From contig JANBVO010000034.1 of assembly GCA_030052745.1 (NCBI GenBank), positions 186,001 through 250,000 of the forward strand: a DNA stretch of 64,000 nt, given 5' to 3'. This DNA is from Pleurostoma richardsiae. Lineage: Eukaryota; Ascomycota; Sordariomycetes; Calosphaeriales; Pleurostomataceae. The notes under the pieces are model-generated. The model was not told where the DNA came from, did no database searches, and saw only the letters and a program-made list of their open reading frames with translations. A program made the translations under genes and the position numbers. Positions 12,634 to 23,280 of this stretch are shown in pieces (within the stretch, counting starts at the first letter, position 1; every line of letters starts with the position of its first letter).

Positions 12634-13422
12634 GGTGGCCTTCCGTTTGCGTGAGCACATAGGTGTCAGGTTCAATCGGGTCTCGCAGGACTTCTATGGA
12701 TCGATTGGTCTGATGTATGAAGGTAATGCACACATGCCCGATTTTGTGGCTTTACATGCCCTTGCTATCTTTGCTTCAAACGGTCCCTGCGCTGTTGGCG
12801 TGGTGGGACTGTTCGGAACTTCGTACATCGTCAGCTTTTAACGACGGGTACTGAATCCAAAGTTTCTGCATCTGCGGCCGATTCGCCTGCGGCAACGCAG
12901 TGCAGACGCAGTTCTAGAGCAAGCAGAATTGCTCTACCACGCGGCCAGTGCCGAAGTTCGCAACCGCCTTTGCACTAATCTAGCCGATCGGCGATGGGTC
13001 TCCTACAATGCCCCTGGCATGATAGTCCATATGTCGTCGGGATTTGGTCAATGATGCGGACGATAAACCGGGGCATTGGTGATAAGCCGGTGTATTAGAG
13101 ATAAGCCGGGAGGTTTAAGAGAGCAACTGATCCATCCTAGACCGGGTTTCCGTCTTTATCTCGACTACCTTATCAGCCTACTTGGGACTAAGCATCTCCT
13201 TGATTGGAGTTGCGGATCCCCTTTCATGCATGGCTGGCGACAACAGATGTCACAAGCCTTCGAACTGTATGCCATGCTGCAAATTCATAGTGATGGGCAT
13301 GGGCCCTATGTGAGGCGGGGATGCCTAGGATCGCCATGTCTTAAAGGGAGCCTCTACCAGGCCAAGTCGTCCTCGCTCGTTCGCACAATGCACAGCACAG
13401 GCGTACGATACACTCCGACATC
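12634..13422. promoter_or_regulatory. Bidirectional promoter, ALDH / MFS
   Basis: 789 bp between divergent start codons. It carries the three-unit GATAA-CCGG direct repeat annotated separately at 13062-13109. Short open frames here have no domain features. The divergent arrangement would allow coordinated control of the dehydrogenase and the transporter. Confidence 0.55.
13062..13109 (+). repeat. Three direct repeats GATAARCCGG, 19-bp period
   Basis: GATAAACCGG starts at 13062, GATAAGCCGG at 13081 and GATAAGCCGG at 13100. Both steps are exactly 19 bp, slightly under two helical turns, so the three copies face nearly the same side of the DNA. Each copy joins a GATA core to CCGG. This looks like a tandem binding site in the ALDH/MFS promoter. 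A GATA factor or a Zn2Cys6 protein could bind, but the binder is inference. Confidence 0.6.
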
Positions 13423-15274
13423 ATGGAACCAGCCACTGGTGATGCCAACATGGCACCTGGAACGGTGCTACTTAGTGAAGGTAAACTTCCAGTTGTATCC
13501 TTCCGCGACAACTGAGTGAATCTCTGACATGCGCGGTCAAAGCAAGGACCAATGCCATCATACTTCATCCACAGCCAACAGACGACCCCAATGACCCTCT
13601 GGTGAGTTTTGTCGTTGAATCACCCGAACTCCTATAAGGAAATGTGCTGCTCTAATGACTGTACTAGAACTGGTCGGCACTCCGCAAGGGCGTCAATTTT
13701 GGCATCGTCTGCTTCTATACCCTCTTCACATTTGTGGAACTTGATATATCCTCAGTTGCCTACTATGAACTCGTCGAGGATATCGGATTTACCTATCAAC
13801 TGTCCACCATCGCTACCGCGGTCAATTACGCGGCGCTTGCCGCTGGTAGCGTGCTATTTCTCCCGCTGGTCTACCGCTACGGTCGACGGCCCATCTATCT
13901 TGTCAGCTTGGTCCTCCAGTTCGCCGCTATGATCTGGTCTGCCAAGCTCGAGACGAATGGGGAAATTGTGGCCGTGAACGTGATCTCTGGCCTGGGCGGC
14001 GCCATCAACGAGACCATCGTCCAAATCACGATCGCCGACATGTTCTTCGTGCACCAGTACGCCACCATGAATGGCATCTTTCTCTTCATGCAGACTGCAG
14101 GTGCCTATCTCGGCCCTGTTGCAGCAGGCTACGTCGTCGTCTCGCAAGGGTGGCGCTGGATGTGGTGGTGGTGCACCATCTTCATCGGCATCAGCTTGGT
14201 CGTGGTGTTGTTCCTCTTTGAGGAGTCAACCTATATGCCTGTTCTTAGTGGACAAGCGAGCAGCGAACCTTCCACAGAGCAGGTAGCCAACAAGCAGTTC
14301 AACAAGGAGGCGGGTGACGAGGCCGCCGGCCTAGATAGGATGGTCTCCCGTCCGCCACTTAACACGGCCATTCCCCAACATCCTCTGCGGCAGCGCCTGG
14401 CGCTCATCACTAGAACGGAAGCGCCGCTCTGGCACCATTTGTATCAGCCGGTCATCATTCTGTTTAGGTTCCCCGCCGTCATGTATGCGGCACTTACATA
14501 CGGATCCGTCCTCGCCTGGTTTTCTGTGTTGATATCCATCGCCTCCACGCAAATGGGGTATCCACCCTACAACTTCGGCTCCGTTGGCATCGGATTGCTC
14601 AACATCGCCCCTTTTGTAGGGTCTCTTTTAGGCAGTATCCTTATATCGCCGCTTAGCGACTGGATGATCGTACGACTGGCGAGACGAAACGGTGGAATCT
14701 ACGAGCCGGAGATGCGACTGTGGCCCGCCATCCCGGGTGCGTTCCTCGTTTCCGGCGGAGTCTTGATGTTTGGGATTGGAATAGCACATGTATGTTTCGA
14801 ATCTTCTGTGGCTCTGGCAGAACACATTGAATGATTGAGTATGCTGATCTTGACGTCCTACCAGACTGCACCGTGGCCGTTGCTCGCAGTCGGCTTCGGC
14901 ATCTACGGCTTTGGCTTTGTCGTATGCGTCGACATCGCTCTTTCTTACCTCACCGACTCCTATCAGGATGTACGTCTAACCCCACCCTATGAACCCACTG
15001 ACTAGAGGACAGGGGACTGACTATGTACTAGATAATCGGAGATGCTATGGTGGGCGTCATCTTCGTGCGGAACGCCGTCTCCGTCGTTGTCCTGTTCTGT
15101 CTCGAACCGTGGTCCACGAACATGGGCTTTCAGAACATGTTCATCTTGATCGCTGTTATGGGCTTCGTCATCTTGATGATTCCAGTCCCGTTGCTGATCT
15201 GGGGAAAGAAGGCTCGCATCAGCAATGCAGATATGCATAGGTGGTATGCGATGCGCCAGAGGGCTCAACGCTGA
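13423..15274 (+). CDS. MFS transporter, DHA1-type
   Basis: Twelve-helix proton-coupled permease, similar in outline to the fungal multidrug or polyamine-type DHA1 group. Five exons: 13423-13480, 13543-13601, 13668-14789, 14865-14969 and 15032-15274, giving 528 residues. The first two exons are only 58 and 59 nt and were placed by phase; together they yield the conserved pre-helix segment LHPQPTDDPNDPLNW that marks this group and validates the model. Later landmarks are the loop 2-3 motif YRYGRRP, a long charged central loop, and helices up to a C-terminal WGKKAR tail. The substrate cannot be deduced. It could export the product or import the substrate of the adjacent oxidative enzymes. It converges on the Zn2Cys6 gene. 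Confidence 0.9.
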
Positions 15275-15571
15275 ATCAACAGCACGCCTCTATCGTCTTT
15301 GAGATCTATGAGATCGAGGGTGCTCTTACGGGGAGGATACTTGAATGCTCTTCGACCGTGTCACAGACTAGTACGCATATCTGGTTGTCAATGTCTTCAT
15401 CATGGTTTCCCAGATGTTGACGTATTTTGACGGTATACGTGATATAAACCATACATTCAGAAGTCCATCGAGGGTGTGCGTGGCTCTGAGCCAGCGTACG
15501 CATAGGGAAATTAGATCTCTCCTGCGTAACAAGAAGAAGATACGGCCTACATCTACTGACAACAGTCTTGG

Positions 15572-17023
15572 TCATGCTAGAAAAGGAGACAGCTTCTCGC
15601 CCAGATCGTACCAGCAAACCCTTGCTGAAGTGTCCTTGACATACCAGAATTTCCTCAAGGTATCCCGCACATGATCCTTGAAGTGATCAGAGTACCCAAC
15701 CATCGCGGAAGCCTTGTCAAGCCACATCCGCCTTTGCCTCTCGTCTCGCAGCTCGAAACACGCCGCAATCAGTGCCACCTCTGTGCACTTGACCGGTTTC
15801 TTCGTAACGACGTAGGTCGTGTCTAGTTGTGTCAGGATAGACATCGATATGGCCTCCGCCTCCCCGTCGCTCGTGCCATAGGGGTAGCGTAGCCTGTGGA
15901 TGATCAATAAGCCAGCCATGCGCAATACCTGCGCCTGGCAGAGCATGTGAGCCACCTCCGTAGCTGTGAAGCGATCACAGAACCCGTCAGGCACTGACGG
16001 TTGCCATTCCTGGAGGCTGCATACGAGAGAGTCGATTGTCTCTGCGATGCCATTGGAGCCGTCCCGGCATGCGCGAGACATGGCATGGCTGACCTCGCAG
16101 ATGCTGTGGAAGTGCGCGAGCAGTGACACGCAAAGACCTACATATCGGTCGACGTGGGCTCCTCCGCGAGGTTCTGTGAACCTCAAGGCGGGGACTCGGC
16201 ACTGGACGAGGCACTGCTCCAGCTCGCTCATGAGCATGCAGGTTAAGAAGCCCAACTCGTCTTGGTCGGGATCCGAGCAGCTCGCATATACTGGGGCGAT
16301 AAGCCTCAGCGTCCCGTTGCAGATGGCGGAGAGGTCAGGGACACGTAGCTTCAGCGCGAAGGTCAAGATCGAGGCCCCCAGAACGAGGCACTGAGAGACG
16401 TCCGCGGGACTGCTGACCTGGAAGGAGCGCAGGTTTGCCATCGCCGCCGCCGCCCGCTGATAACTGCCGCGTTGGCAGTCCTGCGTGGTCTCTATGTCGT
16501 TCGCGACAACCCAGGAGTTTGCACATGCTAGATAAGCGTCTATCATGACGGGAGTGGAAGCCAGAAGATGGGAGACGAGCATCTTTCGATGGACGTCGTA
16601 GAAGGTCGGTCCCATGAGAAACCTCTCGAATGTCTCGTTTCCGAATAGCATGCGTTGGAGAGAGCTCAGCTCCGCAGGTGACACGTCGCCGAAAAGAGCG
16701 AGACCACGCGAGATTGACGGCGGGCTTCCATCCCGTCCAGCCGACTCCCAGCAAGTACCCGAACTGTTCTCCTCATGGTCACTCCGATATGAACGCGGAC
16801 TGATTTGGTCTTGGGCGTAAGCCCCCCTCGGCTCTGCTGGAGACGATACCGGCGATAGAGGACGAGGCCTACGGCCTGGCCTCCGCGCAGGCCGGTTGGT
16901 CCGGCAGGTGTGTCGTAGCCGTGTGCATCGCTGGCATTTGTCTGAGCCGGCGGCCCAGCAACACCTCTCCTTGATGGCGTGGCAGCGGTCACAGGCGCGG
17001 GGAAGTTGGGAGTCGTGGACCAT
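15572..17023 (-). CDS. Zn2Cys6 transcription factor
   Basis: Fungal-specific DNA-binding regulator of 483 residues in a single exon. The binuclear zinc cluster sits at the very N-terminus: Cys11, Cys14, Cys21, Cys30, Cys33 and Cys40, i.e. C-x2-C-x6-C-x8-C-x2-C-x6-C, with basic residues between the second and third Cys. A proline/arginine-rich linker follows (PGRRPRPLSP), then a largely helical region that ends the protein. This layout (short N-terminal cluster, about 400 residues of helical domain) is that of the AflR-like regulators often found in gene clusters. It lies at the end of the P450-oxidase-ALDH-MFS block and is the obvious candidate for a pathway-specific regulator; that role is inferred from position only. 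Confidence 0.9.
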   Translation of the reverse strand: MVHDSQLPRACDRCHAIKERCCWAAGSDKCQRCTRLRHTCRTNRPARRPGRRPRPLSPVSSPAEPRGAYAQDQISPRSYRSDHEENSSGTCWESAGRDGSPPSISRGLALFGDVSPAELSSLQRMLFGNETFERFLMGPTFYDVHRKMLVSHLLASTPVMIDAYLACANSWVVANDIETTQDCQRGSYQRAAAAMANLRSFQVSSPADVSQCLVLGASILTFALKLRVPDLSAICNGTLRLIAPVYASCSDPDQDELGFLTCMLMSELEQCLVQCRVPALRFTEPRGGAHVDRYVGLCVSLLAHFHSICEVSHAMSRACRDGSNGIAETIDSLVCSLQEWQPSVPDGFCDRFTATEVAHMLCQAQVLRMAGLLIIHRLRYPYGTSDGEAEAISMSILTQLDTTYVVTKKPVKCTEVALIAACFELRDERQRRMWLDKASAMVGYSDHFKDHVRDTLRKFWYVKDTSARVCWYDLGEKLSPFLA

Positions 17024-17699
17024 CTTGGGTATGCGCAGGATGTTAAACAGCTGTTATCATCACCTCCTGCGACGATGGAGGAATAATCCAAGATACAGAA
17101 GAGGTCAGTATGTGTTGCGTGCTTTGGTTCAACAACTTACTCCGCACATTATCTTCAATCTACTAAATAATCGCCTTATCTTTCCGGGCATTATCAAGGA
17201 AGGACGCCCAAATTAGCCTCCCGCTATTCGGATACCTTGCCTACCATCTCCTCACCCGTAGTGCCCCTACTATGATTCTCTTTCAGAATTGGCTGCGCTA
17301 CGTTTAATGGCTGCGATAGCCGAGGTCTCTCGCGTGCAATATCACAACCCAGGTCGAAGAGAGCGAGACAAAGACGGGCCAGGTGTGCTTCCAGATGAAC
17401 GTGAGGTAACAGACAAAAAGCTGCACGCGGGGGTGACGCAGGCAATGGCCCCTTACCATCATCCAGACATTCAGTTCCAGATACACCTGGCGCCTCGTCC
17501 GTGATATCGACGTAAGCTCCATTTCATACGAGTCCCCCAAATCCCCAACACCAGGAAATGCTACAACACTACAACGCCGTGCCGTCCTGATCCCCAAACC
17601 AAAAATCTTTGTCGCCTCGTGTATACCACACATAACCTGTAGAAGCCGCCATGTACTTTCCAGACCTTCCAGACCCTTCCACAGGTCGAAAAATACAAA
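17024..17699. other. Intergenic region
   Basis: 676 bp between the start codon of the Zn2Cys6 gene and the stop of the ATRIP-like gene, both on the minus strand. It holds the upstream region of the regulator and the 3' end of the checkpoint gene. No coding signal is seen. It marks the border between the accessory block and conserved genes. Confidence 0.4.
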
Positions 17700-20456
17700 T
17701 CAAAAACCGAACACCTCTCCCACGCCATCTCCCTCGTCCGGAGTGACCGCCAGCTCCAGTAACTCATGAGCACGCTCCACCGTGTCAGCATCAATGCCCG
17801 CCTCGAGAACGAGATCCTCCTCAGCGAAATTGAGTCGCGCCAGCGTAAGCAGGTATCGCTGCGACCCACCATGCGACGAGGCCAGCCGGTGAGGCATGTT
17901 GGCGAGCGAAGACGTCGACGGGTCTGTCACTAGCGCGTGCAGGAGCAGCGTCGCCGAGGTGATTATGATGTGAATGAGGGGCGTCGGGTCCGGTTGCTCA
18001 GAGACTGCTGGTCGTAGGGCGGGGGAGCGGGGGAGAACACGTTCGGTTGATGTCGCTGGGACATCGGTATTGCTGTCGTTAGACGGATCCTCCTGTGTCT
18101 GGTTAGGGTCCTCCGTGAGCCCTCCCTCCGCCGCTGTTTCCTCTGGCTCCTTGCCTCCGCCCAGCACAGCGCTATCGACCAAATCCACAGAGGAATTGAC
18201 GGCGTCAACTGAGAAGAGGTCCTTCGGGATATCCATGTCGTACAGAGCGTCAATAGCGCCGCAAAGGACTGCGACGAGTCTCGGCAACGCGACATCGCTC
18301 AGCGCGAGCTGCTGGGCGCCGAACGGCGACTGAGCGAACGCCATGAGTGCTCTCATGGTCGCCAATCGGACGACGCACTGTCTGTAGTTGAATCCGTTTG
18401 ACAGGGCTGCTACCTTTTGGTCGGTTGGTGAGCCAACTGCCCACTTCGGGGGCTCCTTCATGAATAGAGACACGCGGTCGATGATGACTTGGGCTACAAC
18501 AGCAGGGCTCTTGTCTGCATCCGATGTGATGGGTCCGATAGATCCGGGTAAGGAAGATGTGCAAACGAGACTCAGCATTCCGAGAAAGTCGTCGGGGGCC
18601 TGCTTAGGAGAGAGTAGCCCAAGGACGAAGTCAGGTTGCGTGAGTTTCCAGAACGTCGTCTGGGGAGAATCTAGCTCAGGCTGCGACATATCCTCTGTTG
18701 AAGGAGTCATGCAGCCCAAGGCGGTGAGGTACATAAGCTGGAGGGCGCCTTCGGTGTCAATCTCCTGACACAGCCGCTGTAGGGTGCCGTCCGGATCATT
18801 GGACGACAGGTCTCCGTCGGGGTTCGGGCTCTGAAACCTTGGAATCGCGACAAGGAAGACCGTCGTCTGCGCTACGGGTACTAACGTGGAGATGATATGG
18901 GGGGCAATAGCTACAGTGTTAAGCTGGAGGATGAACGAGACCAGTGATATCAGGTCATATATGGGAGCGTGGTATTTCTCCTTGAGACACTGGGACCAAA
19001 GATCAAGAAGGAGATTGCAGAAGTCCACAAGGAGGCGCATCGGGTCCTCAGGATTTCCGAGAAATGGCAGTTTCTGGAAGACAAGTGAGGCAATGGACTG
19101 GGCTGAGTCAGATGGGAATGCGTATCGGGCTAACAGGTCAAACGTCAGAGGCTGGCCATGGAAGCCGCTGTGATCCAGGACAAGCTTGAGGAACTGTGAC
19201 ATGTCAGCCATGCACTTCATCACAACATTCCTCGTACAGAAAGCACTTACGTCGAAAGGTAGAGAAGGGCTCTGACGCAGCTCGGCGACCTCCGCTAGAC
19301 CCGATCTCTGTTCTTCATGAGCACTGTCTGCCATGATAGCATCTTCCTCCTCGTGTACCTCAAGCGCCATAACCGGGCTGTCGATCATGGGGCGCTTTCT
19401 CTTGCCTTTAGTCGGCGTCCTCTCCGCCATAGGCGGTGCAACGGCGCCGGCCGCTGCGCTCTTGCTCCGACCGCCTTGTCCTTTGCTTGGGCTAGGCAGG
19501 ATCTCGACATCGTCGAATCCATCAGCGACGTTACCCCAGTTGGCCGCACTCCTCGCCTTCTTCGGGGTTGTCACTACAGCACCGGCACCGTCTTTCCGCC
19601 CCTTCTTGGCCTTCTCCAGTTCAGCCTTGAGATCCTGCTTGGTAAACTGCAGCTCGGTAGCGGCACTCCGCTCGGCAGCCAAGGCTTGCTCCACGAGGCG
19701 CTCCTGCTTGGACAGCGATTCAGCATTTTGCTTCTTGAGCCTGGCGACTTCGGCCTCGTGCGTCGTGACGGACTTGTCGTACTTCGAGCGGACGATAGCG
19801 ACCTCGCCCTTGGTGGAGGTGAGCTCCGCCTCTAGCGCATGCAGTCGTGCCTGGAGGGCCGCGACGAGGTCGTTCTGATTCTGTGGAACAGTTCCCGGTC
19901 TCGACTGCACTGGAGAAACCTGTGAGGGCTCGAAGCCAGCTCTATGCGTCAACGGAGGTGGCGGCGGCCGCATGTACTGGGAGCCGCCAGGCGGAGGCTG
20001 AACATGGCGGCTAGGTGCGGGGATGGGCCTTGGGGGTGGTCGCTGGGAGGGGTACGCCGGCGGGCGGTTAGGCTGGGGCTGGGCGGTGATCGGAGGGGTG
20101 GTGTAACGAGGGTGGGCGGAGAATGAGGTGTTGAGCTGCCCCGGCTGGTTCCATCTCTGCTGGCCGGAAATGGTGGTGGCCGGAACAGGCCGTGACGGCG
20201 GCGTTGGAGTCGGCTGCTTGTCGGCAGGATGGCGAACGGGAAGCTGGGCGAGTTCGTCTATGACGACGGTATCGTCAAGGTCGTCGTCCTCGAAACCGTA
20301 GCTGTAGTCATAGTTCGCCCGCTGGGCCGGTGGCTGCGGCGCGGCCTGCGACTGAGCAAACTTCTGTGCTTGGGTAAATTGGATGGCGTTGTTCTCAAGC
20401 TCCTGGAGCACGATGTCGTTGAGGTCGTCGAAGCCATCGTCGGAGAAGTCATCCAT
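17700..20456 (-). CDS. uvsD: DNA damage checkpoint protein, ATRIP/Rad26/UvsD-like
   Basis: Partner and recruiter of the checkpoint kinase ATR/Mec1 (UvsB in Aspergillus) at RPA-coated single-stranded DNA in the nucleus. The frame is open for 918 codons, but a 57-nt intron (19250-19194, GTAAGT to CACAG) is in frame and lacks stops; removing it gives 899 residues and restores FDFLKLVLDH. Domains in order: an acidic N-terminus (DDGFDDLNDIVLQELE), a Pro/Gln-rich linker, a coiled coil at about residues 195-290 rich in A, E, K and L, a basic KGKRKRP nuclear-localisation-like patch, then a long helical repeat region to the C-terminus. This matches ATRIP architecture (RPA-binding acidic part, coiled coil, HEAT-like ATR-binding part). 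Assignment is by architecture and recalled family features, so the symbol is provisional. Confidence 0.8.
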   Translation of the reverse strand: MDDFSDDGFDDLNDIVLQELENNAIQFTQAQKFAQSQAAPQPPAQRANYDYSYGFEDDDLDDTVVIDELAQLPVRHPADKQPTPTPPSRPVPATTISGQQRWNQPGQLNTSFSAHPRYTTPPITAQPQPNRPPAYPSQRPPPRPIPAPSRHVQPPPGGSQYMRPPPPPLTHRAGFEPSQVSPVQSRPGTVPQNQNDLVAALQARLHALEAELTSTKGEVAIVRSKYDKSVTTHEAEVARLKKQNAESLSKQERLVEQALAAERSAATELQFTKQDLKAELEKAKKGRKDGAGAVVTTPKKARSAANWGNVADGFDDVEILPSPSKGQGGRSKSAAAGAVAPPMAERTPTKGKRKRPMIDSPVMALEVHEEEDAIMADSAHEEQRSGLAEVAELRQSPSLPFDVSAFCTRNVVMKCMADMSQFLKLVLDHSGFHGQPLTFDLLARYAFPSDSAQSIASLVFQKLPFLGNPEDPMRLLVDFCNLLLDLWSQCLKEKYHAPIYDLISLVSFILQLNTVAIAPHIISTLVPVAQTTVFLVAIPRFQSPNPDGDLSSNDPDGTLQRLCQEIDTEGALQLMYLTALGCMTPSTEDMSQPELDSPQTTFWKLTQPDFVLGLLSPKQAPDDFLGMLSLVCTSSLPGSIGPITSDADKSPAVVAQVIIDRVSLFMKEPPKWAVGSPTDQKVAALSNGFNYRQCVVRLATMRALMAFAQSPFGAQQLALSDVALPRLVAVLCGAIDALYDMDIPKDLFSVDAVNSSVDLVDSAVLGGGKEPEETAAEGGLTEDPNQTQEDPSNDSNTDVPATSTERVLPRSPALRPAVSEQPDPTPLIHIIITSATLLLHALVTDPSTSSLANMPHRLASSHGGSQRYLLTLARLNFAEEDLVLEAGIDADTVERAHELLELAVTPDEGDGVGEVFGF

Positions 20457-21506
20457 GACATCGCCAGTAGGAGGAAGGGCGGCAGTGGTGACAAGAAGGA
20501 GAACTCGTTATCTGGCCATAGAATCGGTAGTGTCAGTCGGGGGCCAATGCCACCGTCGTCGATCTCCGTAGAAGTCCGGCCGAGAAAAACGCTGGTTCGG
20601 TGCCGATCTGAACATGGACTTGATCGATTGCCCCACCGAAATGCCGCCCGGAGACGCGTTGAGTTCCAGCAGCGGCCTGGACGTGTCGCGCGGAATATCA
20701 GATTTCCCGCAGTGCCATCTCGTCAGCCACGGTAGGTCCACTTCGGGGTCTCGGTGACGGAATTCGCCCGTCGCGTTGCGGGAAGTACCGCCCCTGTGTG
20801 GCTGATGATTTAGGTGGTAGCAAAAGCATGTGATAAGGCAATCAGGTACTCTACCTGCTCAGAGCTACGAGACTACGAGAGGAGCAGAGGAGGCGGAACA
20901 GAACACGCGGCAGAGGCACCAGCTGAAGAATTACTCTGAGCTGCAGGCAGAGTGTCTTAGAACTTAAAAGAGGCGAACTTGGGCTTGCATTTGAGGTGCA
21001 TACACACTGATACAGAAAGCTGCGGGAGCCGTTACTTGGGGCCGTCACTCCGTACCTCCACAGCCACGGACACGTCGCTGGACCCCGAGCCACAATTGAC
21101 TGACGTAACGGGAGGCGCGAACTGGATGAATGAGAAAGCTCGGGCTGCTCCTGTCGCCCTCGCCCGTCGTCGACCGCATGTTCTGATAAGCAGGAGAGCG
21201 TCCAGTCCAGACCGACAGCGGCATTGGAGTCCCCAGCCAGCGCCAGCATTCCGTTGCCTCTTCTCTGCGTCATCGCGCTCCTCCAAACTCTGGCTGACGA
21301 AGAAGAAATGAAGCGCTGAGGTTGGCCAAGCTTCCAGGCGCCGCTTGTCTCCACATCGTCCCCCCGACTGCTCCGCACCGCACATTGCACTTTTGCATCT
21401 GAATCTGCCACCTGTGGCCTCTGCATTTCAAACCTTGTCCTCTCCCACGATCCCGCCGTCCCTCCGCAGTCAGACCTCCCGCGCGCCGACAAAAGCACGA
21501 GACGAT
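20457..21506. promoter_or_regulatory. Divergent promoter, ATRIP-like / CDP-DAG synthase
   Basis: 1.05 kb between two divergent housekeeping-type genes. The last part before 21507 is pyrimidine-rich, as expected for a fungal 5' leader. No TATA box close to either start and no coding signal were recognised. Confidence 0.45.
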
Positions 21507-23280
21507 ATGGCTGGGAACTCGCGCAGGGGCGTCAAGTTCCCCCACAGGAAGGCCAACGGCCATGAGGGCCGCCGGGCCAGCTTCAGCGAGCCCAGCGAGG
21601 AGGGCTCGCCCACCAAGACCAAGTCGACATCACCTATGGACCAGATAACAGAGGTATGTCGCTGCCCACGACCGGCATCCGACCGTGTTGCGCATGCTTT
21701 CCGTATGCTTCTCTGTTCCGCACAGAGGGGAGGGAGACAGGAGCTTTTGGGGAGCGCGGCATGGATCAGGAACAGGATGCTGACATCAATGCGCGACTCG
21801 CAGAAATCCAACAGCGCCGACACGCAGAAGGCCGAGTACGAAAAGAAGAAGGCCAACTTCTTGACCCGGACGCTATGGACCTTTGTCATGATCGGGGGCT
21901 TCTTCACCGCCCTCTTCATGGGCCACATCTACATCATCCTCATCATCACCATCGTCCAGATCATCTCCTTCAAGGAAGTCATCGCCATCGCCAATGTCCC
22001 CAGCCGCGCGCGCCAGCTGCGCTCCACCAAGAATCTCAACTGGTACTGGTTGGCCACCACCATGTACTTCCTCTACGGCGAGAGCGTCATCTACTACTTT
22101 AAGCACATAGTGCTGGTCGACAAGGTGCTTCTGCCGCTGGCGACGCACCATCGCTTCATCAGCTTCATGCTCTATGTCATCGGTATGTTACCAGCTGTCC
22201 ATCCTCCCTGCCAAGTGCCTCATGCTCCTCCTTGTTGAGTGGAAATGCGCTTTCGGCCCTCAGCTGTGCTGCCCGGAGAAGGATGCTAACCTGTCGCGTC
22301 CCCAGGATTCGTCTTCTTCGTCGCCTCTCTCCAAGCCGGCCACTACAAGTTCCAGTTCACCCAGTTCGCATGGACGCATATGGCTCTGTACCTTATTGTG
22401 GTCCAGGCGCACTTCATCATGAACAATGTGTTCGAGGGCATGATCTGGTTCTTCCTTCCTGCCGCGCTCGTCATCACGAACGACATCTTTGCCTACGTCG
22501 TGGGCATCACCTTCGGCCGCACGCAGCTGATCAAGCTGTCACCCAAGAAGACTGTGGAGGGATTCGTGGGCGCCTGGATCATGACTGTCATCTTTGGGTT
22601 TTTCCTGACCAACCTGATGATGCGCAGCGATTATTTCACCTGCCCGGTCACGGTAAGTTCCTGCTCGAGAAGATCGCTCGCCCCCCTCGTCCTGTTCCTT
22701 CGTATACTGATGTTGGCTGAAATCAGGATCTTGGCGCAAACATCTTCACCGGCCTGTCCTGCGACCCGAACCCCGTGTTCCTTCCCCACACCTACTCCCT
22801 GCCGCACCTGTTCTTCCTCCCGCCTGGGACGAAGTTTAGCATCACCATGGCGCCAATGCAGTTCCACACCTTCATCTTCGCTACCTTCGCCTCGCTCATC
22901 GCGCCCTTTGGCGGGTTCTTCGCGTCGGGCCTCAAGCGCACGTTCAAGATAAAGGACTTCGGGCACTCCATTCCAGGTCACGGCGGCATGACGGACCGCA
23001 TGGACTGCCAGTTCATCATGGGATTCTTCGCGTATATGTACTACCACAGCTTCATCGCCACGCATAAGGTGGGCCTGGGCGGCGTCATGGAATCGGCTAT
23101 CACAGGCTTGACTGTCGACGAGCAGGTCGAACTGATCAAGGGCGTGGCGAGGTATCTGAGCAACCAGGGATTGGTGGGTGATGAGGTGAGTTCTTTGGCC
23201 TTCGAGGGGGCATTAGGCTGATTGCTGACGAGATCCAGGTTCTCTCTTGCCTCGATGGCGCTCTGCCCGCCAAGAGGTAA
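21507..23280 (+). CDS. CDS1: Phosphatidate cytidylyltransferase (CDP-DAG synthase)
   Basis: Makes CDP-diacylglycerol from phosphatidic acid and CTP, the branch point to phosphatidylinositol, phosphatidylserine and cardiolipin; membrane-bound in ER or mitochondria. Five exons (21507-21653, 21804-22182, 22306-22652, 22727-23185, 23239-23280) encode 457 residues, the usual size for the eukaryotic enzyme. A charged N-terminus of about 70 residues is followed by multiple hydrophobic helices. The family signature lies at about residues 358-382: SGLKRTFKIKD then HGGMTDR, with the conserved Lys-Asp and HGG-x-x-DR residues all present. The last exon is only 42 nt and adds VLSCLDGALPAKR. The ATG at 21507 is the first in frame; the open frame upstream begins at a non-ATG codon. 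Confidence 0.95.

Noticed and set aside
12482-12841. 119-codon + strand frame beside the ALDH start
   Set aside because: Overlaps and is antisense to ALDH exon 1 (12500-12633), and shows no domain.
13062-13109. CRISPR-like repeat array
   Set aside because: The repeats are only 10 bp with 9-bp gaps, and the organism is a fungus. A tandem regulatory site fits better.
19317-19878. Two long + strand frames (172 and 181 codons)
   Set aside because: Antisense to the coiled-coil exon of the ATRIP-like gene; low-complexity Ala/Leu/Ser composition.
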